A stretch of DNA of 64,000 nucleotides from the NCBI GenBank assembly GCA_050084515.1, contig CM114271.1, forward strand, positions 30,504,001-30,568,000. The letters run 5' to 3'. The DNA is from Blasia pusilla. Its lineage: Eukaryota > Marchantiophyta > Marchantiopsida > Blasiales. The position numbers and the translations under genes are program-made. This document shows positions 12,021 through 23,689 of the stretch, piece after piece (position 1 is the first letter of the stretch; each line of letters begins with the position of its first letter). The notes below the pieces were generated by a model, which worked only from the letters and a program-made list of their open reading frames with translations, was not told the origin of the DNA and made no database searches.

Positions 12021-12558
12021 ATCAAGATCCAATCTCTCTCAACACCATAGCTCTCAAATGTGTGCACTCTCACATGTATCTCTCAATGTCAAACCAAACC
12101 CACTCTCCTAATGAGAGGCTTGGGTTACACACACAAGGCAAGCAAGACCATAGCTCCGCCGTCTTATGCCAAGATGTTCAACAAAGAGAGAGTGAGCTCT
12201 CAAACTCTCTCTTTCCTTGAGGTATACCCCTCCCTTCTCCCAAGCTCTCTCCATGGTAACCTATGCTCCGAAGTCACCTCCTTGGCTCTTGACCTAATGT
12301 AGGAGGTCAAGGGCTATTTACCAGAAATATAAATTCGACCATATACTCAAAATGGTACTTACCTAAAATAGTAAGTTCCTCAATATTGCTCAAAATGAGC
12401 CGAAACGAAGGGAAAACCTGCTCTATCACATTTTTGGGGACTTCAGCATGTCATCCTCCACCTCATGAGCCTGTCCTCCACGACCTCATGAGCATGTCCT
12501 CCACTACTCGTGAAGGCGCTCTACTAGATCTCACTGATCTATCCTAAAAGACGTGACA
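12021..12558 (-). repeat. Right (5') LTR of element 1
   Basis: Partner of 2,941-3,443. Its right end, GACGTGACA, reads TGTCACGTC on the element's strand, the usual TG start. A TGTAC at 12,016 may mark the other edge. No TATA box could be chosen with confidence. Confidence 0.8.
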
Positions 12559-15500
12559 AGTCTCTAGAGAACAATATTAGATACTAGATTTTAGGCCAAA
12601 GTTCATGATCTTTGGAATATTTTTTGAAGTTTATACGTGGATAAGATTGGTGCATGCATGGTTGTAATTATGAAGGAAATTTACTATTGAACTTGATGTT
12701 TTAAGGATAAGGTGTAGGATACCTCAAATAAGCCTAATCATGTTAGTGATCTGAATACTAAGGATGTTTCCAATAAGATGGCCAAGGGAAGGTGGAGGGA
12801 ATAGAATCCTTTTTTGCAATATTTGGCTTAATCATAATTATTTCTTTTTAAATGAGCATAAGCAACATATTTTTGTTTTTGAGTGTATGCAAGGCCTTAG
12901 AGACTATTTCAACCTATGGGGAAGATACATGTTGGAATTAAGATGTGATGATGTACAATATTTTTAAGTCATGTGAATTTTCTTATAAAGCATAATACCA
13001 TCCATTGCTAAGAGGGTAATTTTTAGTTGGATGGTTGTGAATTCTTTGCAAGAACTCGAAAAGGGTATGAATGGTGGATGGTTCATGGAGACCAGGGTCC
13101 CAATTTATAAAGCATGGGCATATTGTTAGGCTTATGTATCTTAATGTAGATAGTGAATTGGGTGCCAAATAGGTGGGGTGCATGATAGTTGTGGGGGCGC
13201 CGAAAAGTGAGTGTTTGGGTCATTGGAGCTCATAGAGTTTTCATCAACTTTTGGGTTTTCGATGGATGTGGAGCCAAACCTTGTTCTAGTTATGAAATTT
13301 TCTCAAAATTCTAGGGTCTTTTTTTATCAAGAGAAACCCATATATTTAATAGGGACAAGAACTTGGTTCTGTTTGTAACATTCAATTCCAAACAAAGAAT
13401 ATTAGAATTGTATCCTTGTTGTATGTCTTTATAACCATATATGATAGTTATTTTAGAATTGTATGTATCTGATGCCATATATCTATATCTATTATTATGG
13501 GAGAGTGCCATCTTGATTTTTGAACACGTCTCCTTATGCCACTTGACACTCTTAGCCAACATTTTTTTGGCGCGCATCCTTAGGGTCACTTTACGGTTGG
13601 TTAAGTTGTTTGGTCACATCTTTATGGTCAATTTAAATTATCTATCATTTCTAACACAAGCATAGAGTAGTTATTACTGTTTTAGAATTTTGTGCCTTTC
13701 TTCTAATGCCTGATAGCTATTTTATAATTGTGTGCATGATGTATATAATATCCATGCACTTGACAAGATGAAAGGAGCGCACATTCCCAAACATGACCAA
13801 CTTGAAGATACTACCATAAATCTCTAAGTCTTTGTGCTACAAAGAAGATAAAAATAGAGTGGCTAAGAAAAAAGCACAAAAAAAGTGAATCAACATGAAG
13901 AAGAAATTAGAAGAAAAATACTATGCGCTCATTTGAGAGGCATGGGGAATCCGCACCCCCTCTCTGAATTTACCGTGCGTGTTGTGTTCTAAAACTCTTC
14001 ACAAAGTCTTAAAAATACAAAAAAAACTAGAATAAATCATAACGGTGGATATGTGAGAGCACACTCCGACTAAAAAAGGAGGTGTTGTGGCACAATAATA
14101 AACCTCTATTTAAAAAAACCTATTTATATTTGGAGCTATAAAGAAGCGTTTGAAGAGGAGATTCGTCTTGAATCTCCTCTGGATCGAATCTCCTATGTTC
14201 CCTTAAATAGGCAGCTCCTTTTGGCCTTACCAAAGGCCGAAAATTAAAGGGGCTACCTAAAACCAACAGACACTTGAAATTAGGGGAAAAAGAAACTAAG
14301 AGCCCTTGAAAATTTTTTTCCCACCAATTAAGTGCAAGATTCGGACCGAACCGGCATTCTTTTACAAGGTCACCGGTTCTGAGAAGGGAATCCATCTGGT
14401 CTTTGAATTATATTGCTAGTGTTAGCACACGGCCATCACATTGCTTGGAACGTTGGAAAAGAAATATAACTATATGCAGAGTAAGCGGCTATGTTTCCGA
14501 TAGGATTTGAAGGAGGCAAGAATTGGCATGCGTCTATAGGGAGTTGTCGGGGAAATCTGGGGAGAGGGGGGGAAGAGGGGGGGATCAAGGGTATACAAGG
14601 CCCGATATGGTCCATGCTGCCCAATCTGGGCTCGAATCTGGGCCGTTGAGAGGGCGGAAGGCGAGGGGGTGGTGGGGTTGGGAAGGTGGAACTTAGGGCT
14701 CAAAGAAGCCGGCTCGCACCACTCTGATGGCCATGACAAATAGTGGAGCTCTTTGGAGTCTGGAGAGAGAGTCTCTGCAAACTGTCCTTCATAGTCATTT
14801 TGCGATTATTGCTTCGTAGTGTGTTGAGTCTGATCCCTGAGGCCCTCCGCTCACATTTTTGCTGCAATTTTTTCTCCTGAGTCTACTCTACAATCTCCGA
14901 TCACATTGCTGCTACAATTTCTGCTCCTGGGTATGCTTCTGCAACTTGTATTGTTGTGTAGTTCTCACTCCCTCGAACTTACTGCTCTGCAATCTCTGCT
15001 CATATTACTTATTGTTGCTTAGTGACTCGTGCTCAGTTCCTTGATTTTTCTTTTTGTAGGTGTTATTTTCTATGGAGCATTGCAAGGTTGGGGTTGGGAT
15101 CCTGGGGACCTAGGTTACATGTGATTTTTATCCCTTGTAAGATTGTGGGGTGTGAGGGGTCGAGACTTGGGTTGTTGGCTTGACACTACACCTTCTTTGT
15201 GGGGCCCCATTGTTTCTCTTTCCACAGCACGCCGCCACATCGCATTGCAGGGCTCAGCCTCATTTCTTGAGCTATGGTTTCTTTGGCAAGGCCTCAATAA
15301 TCTCTCTTGTGAGAGTAATAGGCTATGCATTTGCCATGGAGATTGCCTTCATCTTGTTATCATTTCATTTCCTTGCTCTCCATTGTGGAAGGTTGCCTAC
15401 TTTATTTAAGTTTCTTGCATAGGGCTCGCTAGCTATATCTCTTGCTGGCTTTCATTCTCTTAGTGTACATTTGCACAGTCGTGGTTGTATGATTTTTTGA

Positions 15501-15719
15501 GTGATCTCCTCAAATAGGTTGTGAACTATTCAAGGACATAGTTAGGACCTAAATTGTTTTTCTATTTCCAATGGAGAGTAATTCGAGTAAGAGACAGAGA
15601 TCACTTATAGATTTAGGGTTCAATAAAAACAAGAACCATACAACTTGCCCGTAGAAGATGACATTGTAGATGATTTGAAAAGTGATGACATGGATTCTAT
15701 AGAGCCTCTTTAATCAAGG
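12559..15719. other. No gene recognised
   Basis: AT-rich intergenic sequence. Around 14,841-15,010 phrases such as CTCCGATCACATTGCTGCTA and CTCCGCTCACATTTTTGCTG recur roughly every 50-60 bp, a loose tandem repeat. Short open frames here have no recognisable motifs. Confidence 0.5.
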
Positions 15720-17040
15720 ATTGAAGAAATTTTTTTGGGAGAGATGCATGGTACTCTGCCTTTGAATGGATTGAGTTTGAGTCCCCCACTAGACGAGTAT
15801 TTTGTGAGATATATAGAGATAGCAAAGGAAGATCAGCCTTTGCCACTTATGGGGCAATAAATGTGAAAATATTAGCCTTCACAGATCATGGGAAATCCAA
15901 GGAACATGCATACGCTAGATTAGCTTGGGCCTACCATAGTGGGAAGAAAAGAATTGAAAAAGCCATTGCCTCATCCAATAGAGCATGTGATGAAGCTTAG
16001 TTAACCCTCCTTTGAGGTGCTTTCTTTGTTGCAAACCAAAACATTGCATTCTGATGCTTCCTTAGCCTTTTTTAGTTATTGAAGGTTGTTTCTACCACGT
16101 ACCACAACTAAGAGCATGTCCAAGGATTGTAAAGCTTGTGCATTGATGGTACCATGTATCAACTTATAGACTTCTGGTAGACGAGAGTATTGATATCTTT
16201 GTAAGAGGTCATCTCGTAGCCTTTGCTACTTACATAGACGAGGGGCAAGTAGTCACATCTTTTCTAGGGTTGATTCAGGTTGAGAACAAGGATGCAGACT
16301 CCATTTCAAATTATATATTGTCTTTCTTGCAAGAATGGGACTTGGATTTAGATCGTTTGGTGGGGTTTGGCTCTGATGGAGCTAGTACAATGATTGGATC
16401 ACGAAATGGTTTCTTTGCTAGGTTGAAGAGGAATGTGAGTCTTTCTTACTAAACTCCATTGTGTTGTTGCACATAGGACTAACCTAGCTGCCCTTGCTCC
16501 AGCGAAAAGTTGTGTTGGTAAGGAAATGAGGTGGATAATCTTCTAAATTCAATTGCTCTTTACTTTAAGAGGAGCTCTAAATGAAAGTCTACATTGACTT
16601 CGATTCAAGTAGAGTTGAATGACTCTTGAAAGTGTATGAAACGTTATCATAAGATGAGGTGGCTTAGTAGATGGCAAGCAGTAACAACATTGTGTTGTAG
16701 TTTGGTGTCTGTCTTAGTACACTTTCAAGAGGTTGATCTTAAAGATGATGATGGAGTGGTAGTTTCTTTATTTCAGAAGTTAAGATTGTTCAAAATTATT
16801 TATTGTCTTTACTTCTTGGCTGACATTCTACATTCTATGCCTAGCCTCAGCAAAATATTTCAGATGAAATTTGTAGATATTACTACTGTGGCTTCCATTT
16901 TTAGCATTAAGATTGCACATGTTCAGATGAATTATATTCATGAGAGCATAGATATGAATGCCCAACTAGTTTCCTTATGTAGTGGTTTTCATTTGATTCC
17001 AAATTATGGACCAACGCATGGGTATTTGAAGCGTCTATAA
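15720..17040 (+). pseudogene. hAT-type transposase, copy A, broken (BED-like finger family)
   Basis: Matches the better preserved copy B at 18,950-21,124: a finger-like start (WIEFESPTRRVFCEIYRD, second Cys changed to Tyr), 'TDHGKSKEHA', 'GKKRIEKAIASSN', then the transposase core with 'GFGSDGASTMIGSRNGFFARLK' in two pieces, and 'KRYHKMRWLSRWQAV' (16,636 on). The blocks 'FGSDGASTM' and 'RWLSRWQAV' are typical of the hAT proteins related to animal ZNF862/C17orf113. Stops and frameshifts are frequent and the C-terminal dimerisation domain is missing. No terminal inverted repeats were found. Confidence 0.6.
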
Positions 17041-17404
17041 TCTGAAATTCGGGGAAGTTTCTTCCATTCCATCCAAATGGAGAGAGATATATCAAGTGAG
17101 GTTTTCTTCAACGGGCAGGTAGTTAAAAATTAATTTTGCAAGTAAATAACAAAACCCAATGAAATGTTGGCAGAATAGTCGACTCGGGTTCGAAGTAGGC
17201 TGCGCCCACCGTTTTGAAACTCCCCCCTCACTTGCTTGTACAAGCTGCCCGCTCTCGCATTTAATGCGTTTAAGGGACAAACTATGGGCTTTGCCCTTGA
17301 AGGGGCTTCAATAGCCTCATTTTTTCGTTCGCTTCGACTCCATGCTCCTCGCATCCTCCTTCTCCCGCGGGTGGTGGCTCTCCAGACTCCTAAGTTCTAA
17401 CTTC

Positions 17405-17740
17405 AAAGCCCATGGCCCTGTATTGTTGCTCCATGGTTGAAGCACGTATTTTTGTGTTTCATTGTTCCAATAGGCCACCTGTACATGAATCCCGTGTGGC
17501 TGTGTTCCATTGGAGGTAGAGTCTAACTACGGATCTCGTGGCCATGTATTGCTGCTTCATGGTTGAAGCGCGTATTGTTGTGTTCCATTGTTCCATCAAC
17601 AGGCCATGTGTTCCATCAGAGCTAGAGTCTAACTTTGGATCACGTGGCCCTGTATTGCTGCTCCGTGGTTGAAGCGCGGATTGCTGTGTTCCATTGTTCC
17701 AACAACATGCCACCTGAATCCAGTGTTGCGGCTCCACAGC
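17405..17740. repeat. Imperfect tandem repeat, three copies of ~105-126 bp
   Basis: Three starts with TGGCC(C/A)TGTATTG at about 17,413, 17,539 and 17,645, each followed by GCT(C/T)C(A/G)TGGTTGAAGC and later GTGTTCCATTGTTCCA. The array is transcriptionally silent as far as sequence shows; no coding function is recognised. Confidence 0.7.
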
Positions 17741-18949
17741 CCGTATTGTTTTATTGTTAAGTGGCTCATATTGTTTTGTTGTTCCGCGGGTTCCAATAGT
17801 CCCGTTGTTCTCTTGAGTTCCAAGTTTTTTACTGCTCGTATTGTTTCGTTGCTCTCCATTTTTCTTTTGTTGACAGTCCAGTTCCTATTGCTGCGTAGTT
17901 CTCTTGAGCTCCAAGCTTCGTATTGCCGTTGAATCTCTTGGGAGTCTTGTTGCAATGTTGTAGGGCCGCTCTTCCGAATTAGCTCTCAATCCTAGCACGA
18001 TGCTTCCAAAGCTATTCTGATATGACTCTCCAGAGTCTTGATTCTGGATCTTCTCCCCATTTGACATTTAATTTTGGATCTTTTTCTCTTCTGCAGGGTC
18101 TAGAGTGTGGACTCTGCACCCGGTTTGCAACCTGCACTCACGTTTTCCACTCATCCATGGCCATCCACAATGTTGCCAAATTTGGAACTTTGTACTGGCA
18201 CGCGGAGTGGCGAGTTGGGAGTCTCTTGGCCTCTAACAACCTCACACTCTCATAGCGTTGAGTCTTTCGGTTCTGCCTTGTTCTCCCATCTTCGAAGATC
18301 TACCTCAACGAGCATTGACTCATTGAGCTCGACTCTCTCTTGTGGTAAAGAGATTGTTGTATTTGTAATGCCATTTTACCTTGCGTTGGTGCGGTGGGGC
18401 TATTCTCCCCTGTTTGATGTCCGAAGCTATGGTGACCCTAAGCTCTTCCTTGGAGACTCGTGGGTTCCCTTTTTGCTGCCTTTGCTCTTCTTATGAGTCG
18501 CAGACATGCGGTTGGACCCTGCGCTGCCATCCCGAACCCCCACATAATCGGCTCCTCTTGCTATTATGATGCTTCTTCCTGCTTCGCATCTCCCCTTGAA
18601 CTCTGACTATCCCCATTGGGATTTTGGGGTGCTGGCTTGACTCTCCCTCCCTTTTGTGAAGCTTGTCTCCCGATTTTACCCTAAACGCTCCTTCGTGATT
18701 TTTGCTCTTGAAGCCTTGTGTTTTTTTCTTCATATCGTGGTTGTATCTTTGGCTTTGCACCGAGTTTGGGATGCACGGTTCTAAATTCTTGTAACTTGCT
18801 TTCCCCATAGCTGTAATCTTATGCGTAGTATACTTATACATGCGCATGAGACCTAAACTCAAAACTTTCCATTAACTCTCAACTCGAAACTTTCCACAAA
18901 GCTCCCAATCCCAACCTACCATCCTCATTTTACCGTATCCATTTGCAGC
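17741..18949. other. No gene recognised
   Basis: Spacer between two hAT pseudogenes. A 129-codon open frame at 18,107-18,496 has no recognisable motif and is probably chance. Confidence 0.4.
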
Positions 18950-21124
18950 AATGGCCAAAAGAAAGAATTATTGTGCAAGGAGGTTCCAAAGGCACAACCA
19001 AAGATCATGGTTCTGTCAGGATCATTGATGAGAAGGAAGAGGAGAGTACATTTGCAAAAAATTGAGAAGCCTGGAGGGATGTTTGGTACACCATGTATGA
19101 TTGGATCACGTTTGATTCTTCGATTGGAACAATAAATTGTAATATTTGTAGAAAAGGCAAAGGTAAGAATGTCTTTGCAAGGGAGGGTGCCATCAATTGT
19201 AAGGTGTCTTCCTTCATTGATCATGCAAAGTCCAATGAGCATATCAAGTTAGCTTGGGTAACTAATGGAGGCAAAAAATCCATGGCCAAGGCCATTGTTA
19301 CATCCAATGGAACATGTGAGGTAGCTTTGCTCGCTTTAATTAGGTGTGCCTATTTCCTTGCGAAGGAGGGTATGCCTTTCTCAAAGTTCACGAGTGTTTG
19401 TGAGCTGATGCTTTCTATGAATGCACCTATTACTAAAGCTCTTTACCAGGATAAGATAGGTTGCAGTAAAATGTGTTTTTGTATAAGTTAAGATCTGCTC
19501 AAAAGGACCTTGTTCAAGCATCACCATTCTTTGGAATTATGATTGATGAATCTATTGATATATTTGTAATAGGTCATTAGGTAGTCTTTGCAACCTTCAT
19601 AGAAGATAGTCAAGCAGAGTTTTGTTTTTTAGAATTGCTTCATTGCGAGTCTAAGTGTTCTAATGCTATCACTAATAGTTTGTTAGAGTTGCTTAAAGAT
19701 GGGGGGCTAGACTTTTCTAGAATGGTATATTTCGGGTCAATGGAGCCCTCCTCAATGGTAGGGAGCCAAAATGGGGTGGCTTCACAATTGAAGAAAAAGG
19801 TAAGTCCGTTCATTCTTTCAGTGCATTGTGTTACTCATAAGACAAACCTTATAGCTCTCACAGCTGCTAAAGCAAGTTACTGCAAATCGATTTCCATAGA
19901 AGTAGATTCTATTCTCAATGTTGTAGCAGGGTATTTCAAGAGGTCATCCAAATGAAAATCTGTTCTAGCTTCTCTACAAGAGAAGATGAATGACTCCCAA
20001 AGAGTCATGAAAAGATATCATAAGATCCGATGGTTGTCATGATGGCAAGCTGTATCCACTTTGTGTGATTCACTAGAATGTGTTTTAACTTATTTTAGGG
20101 ACATTTCCCCTTCAAAAGATGATGGGAATGTTGTAAACTTGTATAACAAGTTAAGATCATTTAGTATGATCTATCAATTATACTTCTTGGCTCATATTCT
20201 TTCTATGTTGGCTAATTTAAGCAAGATATTTCACAACAAATTTTTTGATATGAGTACAATTGGCAGCATTGTTAGCTTTGAGATTGTTGTTATTATTGTG
20301 AATTTTATGATGGAGATTCATGGCTTGGATGCATCTACTTTTTCAGAGGATACAGCTTATCATATTCTACCAAACTTTGGACCTCCGGGGTGGCTATCTC
20401 ATAAGCTTACAATATGAAATTAGAGGGAGGAAGTTCCATAGTATAGACATGATTAGGATCGCACATGCAAGGATTTAGAAGCTGCTCTATTGTTTCAGAA
20501 GAGTTATGTTGAGAGTGTTTGTATCGCTTTGCAAGAAGAGATTTAGAGACAATAATCTTATTGATGCAATGAAAATCCTGAACCCCTTGCACTTGCCTTC
20601 TAGACAAGTAGGACTCATAAGTTGGGGATGTAAGGATATAGAAGATTTGTGTGCACATTTATTTACCACTAAAGGGGCATTTGCAACCTTCTATCATAAA
20701 TTCTATTGCTGTCAAGAAAGAATTCCAACCCTTCAAGTTGATGGCGAAAATTGAGTCGAAAGATCGTAATTTTAGGGATCTGTGAGCAATGGTGAGTAGG
20801 AGTCCATCTTCACAATGCAAGTTTGCAAACTTTCTGGTGTTGGCTAATGTTGCGAAGGTTTAATGTGTGAGTACAGCAATTTATGAGAGAGCATTCTCAA
20901 TTGAGAACATGATAAAGAGTAAATGTAGGAATAGACTAGGGAGTAAGCATTTAGATGTTGTTCTCAGAATTGCTTTAGAAGGCCTTGCTACTGACTATGA
21001 GGATATGCTTGTTGAATCTGTAATTCTCTGGAAAACTTATGCCAGCTTGAGATACCCAGATAGATATCTTTCTCCTCAAGTAGAAGTTGAAGGCGTTACA
21101 ACTTCTATTGACTTGTCTTCCTGA
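18950..21124 (+). pseudogene. hAT-type transposase, copy B, near full length but broken
   Basis: An N-terminal BED-like finger is visible as CNICRKGKGK followed by DHAKSNEH. Next come 'GKKSMAKAIVTSN', a long linker, the core 'MVGSQNGVASQLKKKVSPF' with 'HCVTHKTNLIALTAAK', 'KRYHKIRWLS', and a C-terminal hAT dimerisation block: STAIYERAFSIEN, then RNRLGSKHLDVVLRIALEG (20,867-21,124). The parts fall in three frames with several stops (for example after 19,491 and after 19,955), so it cannot make a transposase. hAT enzymes cut and paste DNA with 8-bp target duplications. Copy A, about 1.9 kb upstream, is the same family on the same strand. Confidence 0.72.
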
Positions 21125-21588
21125 AATGAGTTTTGCATTTTTGTTTACATTTAGAGCCCCATCAGAATATTTGAGAGCCTTAAAACCCCAAGTATTTTGA
21201 AGGAGAAGAATCCTTACCTCCCAACTGGTTGGGAGACATGGCTCTCCCAAGGATCTCCTTTGTAAATGTGAATTTCAGTTTTATATGTACCTTTGCACAA
21301 TTGTTTGGAAGCAAGAAGAGAGGAGTGTTATGTTTGTTTATGTAATCTGCCCCCAAAGTTCCCAAACTTGAAGGAGTTAAGAAATCATATATAACATAAG
21401 CACTAAAGAGGAAATGAATGGAGAAAACAAATAAGGACCCTAAAAATTCGATCGATTATATTGAAATCAGCCAGAACTTAGCCAGAGAACTTTTAGGATA
21501 GTCGCGAAATTATCAAAAGAAATAATCAAAATTCGGATTTTGACTGAGTGCAAAAAAAAACTAAGTTTTTCACCCTCCATTTATATTA

Positions 21589-21620
21589 CTAGTAAGAATG
21601 CCCGTCCGATGCACCGGCAT
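21589..21620 (-). other. Helitron 3' terminus: hairpin plus CTAG
   Basis: Minus-strand order is a 19-nt imperfect palindrome around GTGCATC (about 21,619-21,601), seven to eight A/T-rich bases, then CTAG followed by host T. This is the usual CTRR-type stop signal for rolling-circle transfer. Confidence 0.85.
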
Positions 21621-21739
21621 CAAAATTTAGCATATACAAAATTAATCATACCAATAAGTGAATATCAATAAGTGAAGCATTACAAAATTTAGAAAATGCG
21701 TACTAATATAAAACTTCACATATATAATGTTACTTCAAT

Positions 21740-23670
21740 TTAATTTAGCACTTCATTATATACAACATTCATAGTGTAAATACCTGTTTTGTTAGTAGCA
21801 TTTTCATTATCTGTCATAATATGAATAGAATTCCTAGAGCCTACTCTTGACAAGGCAACATACAATTGCCCATGAGAAAATACTGGATTGGGCAAGTAAA
21901 TACCAACTCTATCTAATGTTTGACCTTGAGACTTATTAATAGTCATTGCAAAGGCAAGACGGATAGGAAATTGAAATCTTTGTAAATCAAAAGGTAGGTC
22001 GGAATCAGAAGCAATCAATGGAATGCGTGGAATGAAAACTCGGGCTCCAATGTTTTTTCCCGTGATAATTGTTGCATCTATAAGATGTCGACTAAAGCCA
22101 GCTATCACCAATCGAGTCACGTTTGCTTGTCCCTTTGCTCCATTCATATTCCGTAATAGCATTATCCAAACTCCAATCTTCAAAGTCAAACAATGAGGTG
22201 GCAATCCAGATGGTAAACATGTATTCAAGTTAGCCGTTGCATGTATTGAAGTTGCCGTTGTATTCAAGTTCAATGCAACGGCTAACTTGAACGGCAACGT
22301 TGAACTCGTAGGAGAGCTCTTCCTCTTCTAGACGTGAAATAGATAAATCACGAGCTTGGTTGAGGCATGTCGGGGAAGTCCGCCATACTTTTACCATGAT
22401 CTTGAAGATGGTAATGGACCTCCAATAACGCAAGATTAATAATATGAACATCCAATGGAAGGGTCGGAATACCAATTCTCTATTACAAGGAACAAATATA
22501 GAAGTTAAAACGTAAATAAAGTATCTAAAATATTCATAAGAAAAATAAGAAAAAAATTGACTCAACAAAAGCCATGCATATTACCTCACGCCTTTTATGT
22601 AGAAGATCTTCTGTCAATGGAACCAAAAAATGTTCCCACACCATAGCTGGAAGGGAAGGTGTATTATATAGAAGAAAAATGGCAAAGAGTAGACGTAATG
22701 AATAGCCAGTACGAATGACAACCGCCTCTTCAAAGCAAGAAAAGATCTCTCTATCGTCCTCCAAAAGTCCCATCTGAATAGCGATCTCTTTGAAGGTAGG
22801 ATAAACTACACCATCGATGGTTCTCAAATCTTGATATGATTGAGCTCCTCTCAAATGATGGAGAAGTAATCGTAACCAATGACGCTCCCCTTCAGCTAGG
22901 ATTAGCAACAAGAAAAGTATTAGGAAGGAAGCATGAATATGATTTTAACATTAACTCAATTTTTTCCTTAATAATTGTATCTTAACAAAGAATAGAAAGT
23001 TTACCTGGATTTGTCATATACAGACGTCCAATAGGATGTCCACGTCCTTTTCGTGCACGTTTACGCGGATGCCATTGCTTCTTATTCCAAGAGTAATGAG
23101 AAGGGAACTCCAAATAAAGATATTGTCCCGTAGTCGAATCAGAAATATTTGTTGCAAACCATTGAGTGAGAGTGGTTTCCTTACTTCGCTCCAGAATATT
23201 ACCCAATGAATCTTGCCCATGAAAATATACCATTTGACTGTCTCGAAGATGAACAATCAATCTCACAATACTTGGTTGCTCTGCATGTAGACTAAACTTG
23301 AAGATTCGCCAACATGCCTCTGAAGAAAAAACGTACCTTCATACCACACAATATAAATATTGTTAGAGTCCCACATAATATCATAGGAAAAATTGGGAGA
23401 TCTTGAAAGATAGAAGGGATCAAAATATCTTGCATCAAGATATGATGATGTCTCATCAATAGTATCCTCTCTTGATATAGTATTTGCCAAGGTATATGAT
23501 ATGGCATCAGATCCTTTGTACACATACTTATAAAAGTACTTTACTGCCAAGATGCTATTTGTTATCTCCTGATTGATATGCAATCAAATAAAGTACATAA
23601 CATTGGATTGTATGGAACCACCCAACGATTATCAAAGTCATGATTTGACTTATTTATCAATCTGCCATTA
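21740..23670 (-). pseudogene. Helitron RepHel gene: Helitron_like N-domain remnant and PIF1-type helicase C-terminus
   Basis: Reading right to left: a Helitron-like block with 'NSILAVKYFYKYVYKGSD' and 'YLDARYFDPF' (23,583-23,263); 'RLIVHLRDSQMVYF' with 'TTLTQWFATN' (23,266-22,982); 'GERHWLRLLLHHLRGAQSY' and 'VYPTFKEIAIQMGLL' (22,911-22,534); then the helicase C-terminus with 'FIPRIPL', 'FPIRLAFAMTINKSQGQTL' and 'GQLYVALSRVGSRNSI' (22,297-21,740). A terminal stop is at 21,740. Most of the helicase, including the Walker A region, and the Rep HUH motif are missing or in degraded stretches, so this is a shortened, broken gene. PIF1-family helicases unwind DNA during rolling-circle transposition. 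Confidence 0.8.
22224..22291. repeat. Perfect 19-bp inverted repeat inside the Helitron gene
   Basis: TTCAAGTTAGCCGTTGCAT at 22,224-22,242 is matched by its exact reverse complement at 22,273-22,291, with a 30-base loop. It lies just upstream of the coding block 'NLNTCLPSGLPP' of the helicase. Confidence 0.85.
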
Positions 23671-23689
23671 TCACGCCTGCATAAACCCT

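Larger units (their letters stand above)
2941..12558 (-). mobile_element. Ty3/gypsy LTR retrotransposon, element 1 (DNMT + PHD family), degenerate
   Basis: Direct repeats at 2,941-3,443 and 12,021-12,558 bound a minus-strand internal region whose degraded reading frames run gag, protease, C5 DNA methyltransferase, reverse transcriptase, RNase H, integrase, PHD finger. The right LTR ends in ACA (12,556-12,558), consistent with a minus-strand LTR starting TGT. The domain order matches element 2 at 44.1-61.0 kb, and the proteins align along their length, so the two are copies of one family, although their LTR sequences differ. The element is dead: many in-frame stops, a lost methyltransferase catalytic Cys and lost PHD zinc ligands. 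No target-site duplication could be fixed because the left boundary is disturbed by a duplicated segment. Confidence 0.85.

Noticed and set aside
18107-18496. 129-codon plus-strand frame between the hAT relics
   Set aside because: No recognisable domain, low-complexity Ser/Leu composition and no supporting signals.
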